DNA of 64,000 nucleotides from Methylophilus sp. Leaf416 (GTDB lineage: Bacteria > Pseudomonadota > Gammaproteobacteria > Burkholderiales > Methylophilaceae), in the NCBI RefSeq assembly GCF_001424665.1, contig NZ_LMQS01000003.1, positions 187,691 through 251,690 of the forward strand, given 5' to 3'. This document shows positions 57,392 through 64,000 of the stretch, piece after piece. The first letter of the stretch is position 1, and each line of letters begins with the position of its first letter. The position numbers were made by a program, and so were the translations under genes. The notes beneath the pieces are model-generated. The model had not been told where the DNA came from and ran no database searches. It saw nothing but the letters and a program-made list of their open reading frames with translations.

Positions 57392-57955
57392 CTATGAACG
57401 ACGGCGAGCAGCAATCAAACCTAATACACCCAGACCAGCCAGGAAGCTTGCGCTAGATACTGGTTCTGGCACTGGTGAAAGTGCAGCAGCTACATCCGGA
57501 CCACTACCCACTAACTGGAAACTGCCTGAGTAAAGGCCGTTAGTGGTATAAGCAGTGACAATACCACCGATGAAATCAAGACCTGTTGCACCAAAATCAG
57601 GGTTCAGGGCTGAGTCAGGATCCCATGTGAAGCTGAACGTATCAAAAGTATTGAAACTTGTGAAATCAAAACCGAATACGGAACCGCTACCGAAGAATGT
57701 AGCTGTACCACCTGATGGATTGGTCACGGAAGTTGGAGTTCCGTCAATGACAAGGGCACTTCCATCTGAGGTGATTGCAGTACTAAAATCAAAAACCAGC
57801 TTGGTGATTTCATAGCTGGAACCGTTAAAACCACCAGTTTCGATATGAAAACCATCGGCACCGGGTTCTGTGACAAAAATTGACGCTGCAGCGAAAGCCT
57901 GCGTGTAGCCGAATGCCAAGCTTAAGGCAACTGCAAATTTACTAAGTTGTTTCAT
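57392..57955 (-). CDS. PEP-CTERM sorting-domain protein
   Basis: A 187-residue exported protein. A signal peptide (about 1-24, MKQLSKFAVALSLAFGYTQAFA) is followed by a Ser/Thr/Gly/Asn-rich beta-strand body with almost no Lys or Arg. The C-terminus is VPEPVSSASFLAGLGVLGLIAARRR (in part), i.e. the PEP motif, a membrane helix and a basic cluster, recognised by exosortase EpsH/XrtA in polysaccharide-producing Gram-negatives. The ATG at 57955 has GAGGAG six bases upstream. No exosortase gene is in this window. The protein is probably a matrix or surface component linked to exopolysaccharide; the function is otherwise unknown. Confidence 0.9.
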   Translation of the reverse strand: MKQLSKFAVALSLAFGYTQAFAAASIFVTEPGADGFHIETGGFNGSSYEITKLVFDFSTAITSDGSALVIDGTPTSVTNPSGGTATFFGSGSVFGFDFTSFNTFDTFSFTWDPDSALNPDFGATGLDFIGGIVTAYTTNGLYSGSFQLVGSGPDVAAALSPVPEPVSSASFLAGLGVLGLIAARRRS

Positions 57956-58182
57956 ATGGGTCTCCTCAATTAGAAATAATAAGAACTTCAAAAAACGCTT
58001 AAAAAACTGGGAAATCGCCCTGAAACTATATTATTTATATTTTTTTAATATTTGATTTAAATATACATTCATCAATGAAATTTGCAATTGACTTTCCCTT
58101 GTTGCAAATGAATTCAGGTGAAAATTTTTGTTAACTCAACACTTAACGCAAGATTAAATATCTCCACTGACTTTTCTATCTT

Positions 58183-59577
58183 TTAACTGCCACCAAGCGC
58201 TTTATACAGGCTCACTTGATTCTGTAGTGCCAGCTGCCTGATTTGCAATGCCTGTGCCTGCGCATCCAGCACACTACGTTGAGCATCCAATAATTCCAAA
58301 TAGGTCACCAGCCCCTGATCCAGTTTGCGTTTGACCAGTTGCAGGCGACTGCTTTCCAGGTCATTCAAGCGAGTCCTGGCGGCGGACTCTTCTTCAATTG
58401 CGGTGCGAGTAGAGAGCACATCCATCACTTCTTTAAATGCAGTCTGTATGGTTTTTTCATAATTAACGACTTCGATGTGCTGGCGCGCTTCTGCCAGGTT
58501 CAGGTTGGCTTTGTTTCTGCCGTAGTTAAAGATCGGGATAACCAGTTGCGGACTGAATGCCCAGTAATTGCTGCCGGTCTGGGTAAACAGTTTGGAAAAG
58601 TCAGAATTGACCAGGCCAACATTGGTGGTCAATTGCAGGCGCGGATAAAACGCAGCGCGGGCAGCACCGATATTGGCATTGGCGGCTTTCAACTGATGCT
58701 CGGCTGCGCGGATATCGGCTCTTCTGGTTAACAGCGTTGAAGGCAATCCGGCGGGTGTATTACCTAGCCTGAGTGCTTCCAGTGGCTTGACGATCAACGC
58801 CGTGCGCTGTGAGGGTTCGCCTAACAATAAATAAAGCGCATTCTTGGTGGTTTCCAGTTGGCGTTGCCATTGCGCATATTGCGCCTGCACTTGCTCTACC
58901 TGAATCTGTGCGGATTTCACATCCAGTATCTGGTCTAAGCCTGCATCAAAACGGCGCTGGGTGCGCTGCAAAGTCTGTTTTCTGTCATCCAGCGTTTGCT
59001 GTGCGAGTTTGAGCTGTGCGTGTATGGTCAACAGGTTGACGTATTGCGTGGCGATTTCGGTGACGAGTGAAGCCTGTATCGCCTGCCTGTTTTCCGCGAC
59101 AGCCAGATATTGTTCCAGTGCGGCCTGAGATAAACTTTTAACGCGACCAAATATATCCACTTCGTACTCGGAGATACCAACGCCTACCCGGAATAACTCT
59201 GCTTCAAAGGCCTGGCTGGAACTGAATACGGTTCTGCTGCGGTCGTAAGCGAGGTTGCCTTGTATGGTTGGTAACCGGTCGGCTTTCTGGATGCCATAAG
59301 TGGCTTTGGCTTCGTCCATGCGCAACACCGCCGTTTTCAGGTCGCGGTTGTGCTCTAAAGCTACCTGAATCAGTTTTTGTAAATCGGTATCCGGGAAGTA
59401 ACTTTGCCAGGTTAATGGTGGCACCTCGGTCACGGCATCACTGGCGGGTTGTCCGGGATATGCTTCAGGCACCGGTGCTGGGGGCCTGAAATATTCAGGG
59501 ACCAGCGAGCAGCTGCTGAGCGCGAACACCAGCGCAACGCCTGCTGCCAGTTGGCCTTTGATACGACTACACTTCAT
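58183..59577 (-). CDS. RND efflux outer-membrane factor (OprM/NodT family lipoprotein)
   Basis: A 464-residue TolC-type outer-membrane channel. The N-terminus has a signal with lipobox FALSSC (Cys23), followed by SLVPEYFRPPAPVPEAYPG, the usual OprM-like start. Two OEP repeats follow (about 65-250 and 275-455), with RRADIRAAEHQLKAANANIGAARAAFYPRL (in part) typical of the family. The start at 59577 follows AAAGG and overlaps the pump gene by 11 bp. A longer in-frame start is less plausible. It is the last gene of a complete adaptor-pump-channel operon. Confidence 0.93.
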   Translation of the reverse strand: MKCSRIKGQLAAGVALVFALSSCSLVPEYFRPPAPVPEAYPGQPASDAVTEVPPLTWQSYFPDTDLQKLIQVALEHNRDLKTAVLRMDEAKATYGIQKADRLPTIQGNLAYDRSRTVFSSSQAFEAELFRVGVGISEYEVDIFGRVKSLSQAALEQYLAVAENRQAIQASLVTEIATQYVNLLTIHAQLKLAQQTLDDRKQTLQRTQRRFDAGLDQILDVKSAQIQVEQVQAQYAQWQRQLETTKNALYLLLGEPSQRTALIVKPLEALRLGNTPAGLPSTLLTRRADIRAAEHQLKAANANIGAARAAFYPRLQLTTNVGLVNSDFSKLFTQTGSNYWAFSPQLVIPIFNYGRNKANLNLAEARQHIEVVNYEKTIQTAFKEVMDVLSTRTAIEEESAARTRLNDLESSRLQLVKRKLDQGLVTYLELLDAQRSVLDAQAQALQIRQLALQNQVSLYKALGGS

Positions 59578-62500
59578 GGGACACCTTTTGTTGAGTTTCC
59601 GGCTTGCGCATCCAGCGCCCGACCACCATAAAAAACAAGGGAACAAAAAAGATAGCCAGCAAGGTGGCAGTGATAATACCGCCGAGCACGCTGGTACCGA
59701 TGGCCACCTGGGCACCAGATGCTGCACCGGTAGAGAAAGCCAGCGGGATCACGCCAACCCCAAACGCCAGAGATGTCATGACAATCGGACGTAAACGCTC
59801 TTTGGCGGCCAGCAGGCTGGCCTCAATTAATGGCATGCCCTGCAATACATGTTCACGCGCAAACTCCACAATCAGGATGGCGTTCTTCGCCGACAGGCCT
59901 ATGGTGGCAATCAGGCCCACCTTGAAATAAATGTCATTCGGCAATCCCCGTATGGTCACGCCTAATACCGCGCCCAATACCCCCAAAGGCACTACCAGCA
60001 TCACCGCGAACGGGATCGCCCAGCTTTCATACAAGGCAGCCAACACCAGGAACACCACCAGGATAGATAAACCGAACAACAAAGCAGCCTGGCTGCCGGA
60101 CTGTTTTTCTTCCAGTGATTGCCCGGCCCATTCAAAGCCTATGCCTTTGCCCAGGCCCTGCACTACCGTCTCAACTTTTTTCATGGCATCGCCACTGCTG
60201 TAACCAGGCGCCGGCCCGCCATTGATATTAAAGGAAGGAAAACCGTTAAAACGGGTGCGTTGCGGCGTGCCCATGGCCCAATCCAGCGTCATGATGGAAG
60301 AAAGCGGTATCAGGCTGCCATCCGCCGCTTTCAGGCGGATTTTCTTAATATCTTCCAGCGTCTGGCGTTGTTTGCCATCGGCCTGAATCAGTACCCGGCG
60401 CACCTGGTTGCCATAGACAAAATCCCCCAGGTAATTAGATCCCAACAGCGTCGCCAGCGTCTCATTGATCTCATCCAGCGACACCCCTAGCGCATTGGCT
60501 TTAGTGCGGTTAAGTTGCATGTTAACCACCGGTGTATCGTACAAACCTGCGAACAATACATTGGCTAATTCAGGATGTTTGGCCGATTCAGAAATCAGTT
60601 GGTCACGCGCTTTCATCAGCGTTTCTATGCCGACACTCGCCCGGTCCACCAGCTTGAGGTCAAATCCGCCTACGCTACCCAACTCAGGCAGCGGTGGCGC
60701 ATTCATGGCGAAAATCGTCAAGTTGGGGCGGCCATAGAAATGCTGGTTGACGCGGTTGACAATCGCCTGCACCTGCTGTTCAGCCTCAGGCCGCTCTGCC
60801 CAGTCTTTGAGCGTGATAAACAGCATGCCGCTATTGGTGCTCGTGCCGTAAAAGCTGAAGCCACTGACTTCAAAAATGATATCCACCGGTTCGTTCTTCT
60901 GGATATAGCTGCTCATATCACCGAGCACTTGTGCGGTTTCCGCCAGCGTCGCACCTTGTGGCAATGACACCATCACCATAAAGTTTCCCTGGTCTTCTTC
61001 CGGCAGGAAAGCGCCTGGCAACCGCATAAACAACCAGCCGACCAAGGTCACAATCAGTGTGAATACTACCAGCCAGCGCAATGGTTTTTTGAGCAAGCCG
61101 CCAGTCAATCGCGTATAGCGCTCGGTCAAGTGTTGAAAGCTGCGGTTAAACCACACAAAGAAACCGGCTTTTGCCCCGGATTCATGGCGTAACAAGGTCA
61201 CGCACAAGGCAGGCGTCAGCGACAATGCGAGGAATGCAGAGAAACTGATCGAGACGGATAATGCCAGCGAAAACTGGCGGTAAATATTACCCACAGCACC
61301 GCTGAAAAATGCCATCGGGATAAACACCGATACCAGAACGGCAGTAATCCCAACCACTGCGCCACTGATCTGCGACATGGCTTTCACAGTAGCATCGTAG
61401 GGTGACAAGCCTTCATCAACAATCAGGCGTTCTACGTTTTCCACCACCACAATCGCATCATCGACCAGGATACCAATCGCCAGCACCACACCAAACATCG
61501 TGAGTACATTAATCGAATAACCCAGCCAGTACATCACGGCAAACGTACCCATTAGCGCAATCGGCACCACAATGGTCGGGATCAGCGTTGCGCGCAGGTT
61601 TTGCATAAATAGGTACATGACCAAAAACACCAGCACCACCGCCTCAATCAGGGTCTGGATCACTTTTTTGATCGAAATAGATACAAAGGCAGAGGAGTCA
61701 TACGATAGCTGGAACACCACATTCGGCGGGAAGTATGGCTGCATCTGTTCCATGGCAACCTTCACGCGCTTGATCGTTTCTACCGCATTCGAACCCGGTG
61801 CCAGTTTGATCGCCATACCGGCTGCATTCTTACCATTCACTTTTGAGCTGTAGGTATAGTCGCTGCTGCCCATTTCGACGCGCGCGACGTCCTTGACCAG
61901 CAACGCTGAGCCGTCCGGCTGCGTGCGGATAGGCACATTGGCGAAATCTTCCGCGGTTTTAAGCGTGGCATCTGCTTCCAGTGACACACTGAGTGGCGTG
62001 CCATCCGGCACACCGCTGGCACCCACCTGGCCCAGAGTCAGGCGGGTATTGTAACTACGCAAAACATTGGAAATTTCCGACACGCTAACATTCAGGCCTG
62101 CCATCTTCTGCGGGTCAGGCCAGATACGCATGGCATATTCCGGGCTGAAAGATTGCACCTTACCCACCCCCTGCACGCGTTTAAGCGTAGGCATCACAGT
62201 GGCAGAAGACAACTCTCCAAGGTCAATTTCGCTGTAGCGGTTATCTTCAGAAGTCAGCGACACAATCAGCTGGAAGCTGTCAGCAGATTTTTCGACCATG
62301 ATGCCGCTACGGCGGACGATTTCCGGCAAGCGCACTTCCACACTCTTGAGGCGGTTCTGCACATCCACCGCCGCCAGATCGGGGTTAGTGCCCTGGCGGA
62401 AAGTGACGCTGATGGAAGCCATGCCCACATTGCTGGTGGCCGATACATACATCAGGCCTGGCATGCCATTCATCTCGCGCTCAATAATCGAGGTGACGGT

Positions 62501-62677
62501 TTCTTCGACCACTTTTGCTGACGCGCCGGGATAAGTCGCCGCGATATTGACCACTGGCGGTGCGATGTCAGGATATTGTGCAATCGGCAATTGTTTAATC
62601 GCCAGGATACCGGCCAGCACAATCAGGATAGCAATCACCCATGCAAATATCGGGCGATCAATAAAGAATCTGCTCAT
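59567..62677 (-). CDS. RND multidrug efflux pump, HAE1 family (AcrB/MexB type)
   Basis: A 1036-residue proton-driven inner-membrane transporter with 12 transmembrane helices and two large periplasmic loops. The first residues RFFIDRPIFAWVIAILIVLAGILAI are diagnostic, as is GILVDDAIVVVENVERL with the two adjacent Asp of the proton relay. It ends KVSHEV. Clustering with a lipoprotein adaptor and an outer-membrane factor makes it a tripartite drug or solvent efflux pump. It overlaps the adaptor gene by 4 bp. The substrate range is unknown. Confidence 0.96.
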   Translation of the reverse strand: MSRFFIDRPIFAWVIAILIVLAGILAIKQLPIAQYPDIAPPVVNIAATYPGASAKVVEETVTSIIEREMNGMPGLMYVSATSNVGMASISVTFRQGTNPDLAAVDVQNRLKSVEVRLPEIVRRSGIMVEKSADSFQLIVSLTSEDNRYSEIDLGELSSATVMPTLKRVQGVGKVQSFSPEYAMRIWPDPQKMAGLNVSVSEISNVLRSYNTRLTLGQVGASGVPDGTPLSVSLEADATLKTAEDFANVPIRTQPDGSALLVKDVARVEMGSSDYTYSSKVNGKNAAGMAIKLAPGSNAVETIKRVKVAMEQMQPYFPPNVVFQLSYDSSAFVSISIKKVIQTLIEAVVLVFLVMYLFMQNLRATLIPTIVVPIALMGTFAVMYWLGYSINVLTMFGVVLAIGILVDDAIVVVENVERLIVDEGLSPYDATVKAMSQISGAVVGITAVLVSVFIPMAFFSGAVGNIYRQFSLALSVSISFSAFLALSLTPALCVTLLRHESGAKAGFFVWFNRSFQHLTERYTRLTGGLLKKPLRWLVVFTLIVTLVGWLFMRLPGAFLPEEDQGNFMVMVSLPQGATLAETAQVLGDMSSYIQKNEPVDIIFEVSGFSFYGTSTNSGMLFITLKDWAERPEAEQQVQAIVNRVNQHFYGRPNLTIFAMNAPPLPELGSVGGFDLKLVDRASVGIETLMKARDQLISESAKHPELANVLFAGLYDTPVVNMQLNRTKANALGVSLDEINETLATLLGSNYLGDFVYGNQVRRVLIQADGKQRQTLEDIKKIRLKAADGSLIPLSSIMTLDWAMGTPQRTRFNGFPSFNINGGPAPGYSSGDAMKKVETVVQGLGKGIGFEWAGQSLEEKQSGSQAALLFGLSILVVFLVLAALYESWAIPFAVMLVVPLGVLGAVLGVTIRGLPNDIYFKVGLIATIGLSAKNAILIVEFAREHVLQGMPLIEASLLAAKERLRPIVMTSLAFGVGVIPLAFSTGAASGAQVAIGTSVLGGIITATLLAIFFVPLFFMVVGRWMRKPETQQKVSHEV

Positions 62678-63858
62678 GAAGCGGCTTTCGTTGTTTTTTC
62701 GGTGGTGTCGCTTTTGCTAGCGTCTTTATCATTTACGCCGACCACTTTCGGCCTCACTTTTGTACCCGCCACTTGTGTAGCCGCATTGGTGATCACTACC
62801 TTTTCGCCTGGTTGCAAGCCCTGCTCAATCACCCATTGTTTGCCGGACAGGCTGCCGGTTTGCACTTCACGTGATTCAAGCGCTTGCTGTGCATTCACTA
62901 CCCAAACCCTTGCTGAAAACTGGTCGCGAAGCAAGGCATCACGTGGGATCAGAATGGCTTTCGGGTTTGTTGCCTGGCGTATCTTCAGGCGCACATAGGC
63001 GCCTGGCATCAACTCTTGCTGCGGGTTTTCAAAAATGGCGCGCATCACTACTGAGTCTGTGGTCTGGTTGACAGACACATCCGAGAATGACAGTTTTCCA
63101 GCGCTTGGGTAAGCTGTCCCGTCTGGAAGGATCAATTCGATTTTAAATTTGCCATCGCTGCCCTTGAGTTGTCCATCCCGCAGTGCTTTGCGCAAGGCAA
63201 ACACTTCAGAAGAAGATTGCGCGAAGTTGACATAGACCGGATTTACCTGCTCCACCGTGGTCATATGCGTGGCTTCATCCTTCCCCACCAGCGCACCTTC
63301 AGTCACCAGCGCACGTCTTGCCACCCCATCAATAGGTGCAGCCACATTGGCATAGCCAACATCCAGTTTGGCGCGATTGAGTTTGGCATGGGCGGCAGCC
63401 ACTTCGGCTTTTGCCAGCTGCGCTTCGGCTTGCGCCGCACGAAAATCGCGCTGGCTCACCGATTGGTCGCTCACTAATGCCTGGTAGCGTTGCAATTTGT
63501 CATTGGCATTTACCAGGTTGGCTTCTGTCCTGGCTAACTCAGCTTCGGCTTCCAGCTTGGAAGCCTGTAATTGTTCGGGATTCAGCGCAAACAAGATTGT
63601 CCCGGCTTTGACAACTTGCCCTTCCTGGTACAAACGCTTGGCGACAATACCGGTGACGCGTGCCCGCACTTCAGCAATCCGGAAAGCCTCTACCCGACCT
63701 GGCAGCTCCACTTCCGTAGGTATTTCTGTATATTGCACCTGAACCACCTCAACCTCGGGCGCGCCAGCCTGGTCAACGGCTGCCTCTTCAGTTTTGCTGC
63801 AGGCAGCCAAAAACAATAATAAAAACAAGGAAATGGATACTGAACGGAATAGCGACAT
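62674..63858 (-). CDS. RND efflux periplasmic adaptor (AcrA/MexA type)
   Basis: A 394-residue membrane fusion protein. It begins with a lipoprotein signal ending LAAC (Cys20). The biotinyl-lipoyl and coiled-coil hairpin region (about 60-190) follows, with VRARVTGIVAKRLYQEGQVVKAGTILFALNPEQ (in part), then the beta-barrel and membrane-proximal domains. The ATG at 63858 is chosen since AAGG is seven bases upstream. The next ATG outward (63864) sits too close to it. First gene of the efflux operon, divergent from a TetR-type regulator gene. Confidence 0.94.
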   Translation of the reverse strand: MSLFRSVSISLFLLLFLAACSKTEEAAVDQAGAPEVEVVQVQYTEIPTEVELPGRVEAFRIAEVRARVTGIVAKRLYQEGQVVKAGTILFALNPEQLQASKLEAEAELARTEANLVNANDKLQRYQALVSDQSVSQRDFRAAQAEAQLAKAEVAAAHAKLNRAKLDVGYANVAAPIDGVARRALVTEGALVGKDEATHMTTVEQVNPVYVNFAQSSSEVFALRKALRDGQLKGSDGKFKIELILPDGTAYPSAGKLSFSDVSVNQTTDSVVMRAIFENPQQELMPGAYVRLKIRQATNPKAILIPRDALLRDQFSARVWVVNAQQALESREVQTGSLSGKQWVIEQGLQPGEKVVITNAATQVAGTKVRPKVVGVNDKDASKSDTTEKTTKAAS

Positions 63859-63905
63859 ACACATGCCTTAAATGCGGATTGCCTCCATTCTATCCGCTGC
63901 CATTT

Positions 63906-63931
63906 AATTAATCAATCGTGACTGATTAATT
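63906..63931. promoter_or_regulatory. Candidate operator between the RND operon and its TetR regulator
   Basis: A perfect inverted repeat AATTAATCA-N8-TGATTAATT lies about 48 bp before the adaptor start and about 50 bp before the regulator start. Its size and position suit a TetR-family dimer repressing both genes. This is inferred from symmetry, not from a known consensus. Confidence 0.55.
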
Positions 63932-63979
63932 ATTTTTTGCTATGATGAAGCCATTCATTTCTTAAGCATGTCATTAGCC

Positions 63980-64000
63980 ATGGCCAGAAAAACCAAAGAG
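63980..64000 (+). CDS. Start of a TetR/AcrR-family regulator (truncated by the window end)
   Basis: Only seven codons are visible (MARKTKE), which resemble the start of AcrR (MARKTKQ). An in-frame ATG at 63968 would add MSLA. Divergence from a complete RND operon, with a palindrome between, supports a local repressor. Identity rests on these few residues and context. Confidence 0.5.

Overview
The window looks like chromosomal DNA of a betaproteobacterium, most likely a methylotroph of the Methylophilaceae (inference). The grounds are gene orders such as amgK-murU / lptD-surA-pdxA-rsmA, leuS-lptE-holA-proA-nadD, pepP-ubiH-ubi and rluE / icd, a PEP-CTERM protein, and protein sequences with betaproteobacterial character. 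GC content is moderate, except for one clearly AT-rich insertion at about 42.6-45.9 kb. No rRNA, tRNA, CRISPR array, transposase, integrase or phage gene was seen.

Layout. 1-5.9 kb: a truncated carbamoyltransferase and a tandem-domain WaaP/Kdo-kinase-like protein, a lipid A acyltransferase, a glutamine amidotransferase, and the divergent pair rluE/icd. 5.9-16.4 kb: a cold-shock gene with a good promoter and long leader, pilB-pilC, dsbC, the pepP-ubiH-ubi operon, DUF2927 and DUF3820 genes, and a GGDEF cyclase. 16.4-25.1 kb: a PsiE-like membrane protein, murU-amgK (cell-wall recycling), lptD-surA-pdxA-rsmA (outer-membrane assembly, vitamin B6, rRNA dimethylation) and adk. 25.1-33.9 kb: a TonB-dependent receptor and leuS-lptE-holA-proA-nadD. 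33.9-42.6 kb: a hemerythrin, a periplasmic-sensor GGDEF-EAL protein, yaiI-rhlE, an OsmC-YcaO fusion and rlmF.

42.8-46.2 kb: a single AT-rich gene for a 958-residue NACHT NTPase with a C-terminal pentapeptide-repeat domain and an unrecognised N-terminal region, followed by a small orphan gene. This is the best candidate for a little-described system, probably a one-gene bacterial NLR-like antiviral defence protein.

46.2-51 kb: nrdA-nrdB-ferredoxin (aerobic class Ia ribonucleotide reductase). Its leader carries a cobalamin riboswitch and, upstream, two NrdR-box-like sites 32 bp apart that overlap the likely promoter. Two copies of a palindromic repeat sit exactly at the 3' ends of nrdA and nrdB. 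The layout predicts that B12 represses a B12-independent enzyme and that a B12-dependent reductase is encoded elsewhere. The B12-independent methionine synthase metE, with its divergent regulator metR, lies a few kb further on.

51-64 kb: a FadL-type outer-membrane channel, metE/metR, an HflX GTPase, a PEP-CTERM protein, and a three-gene RND efflux operon (adaptor, pump, outer-membrane factor) with a divergent TetR-type regulator cut off by the window end. Coordinates and motifs were read by eye. Family assignments rest on recognised motifs and gene order, not on database searches.
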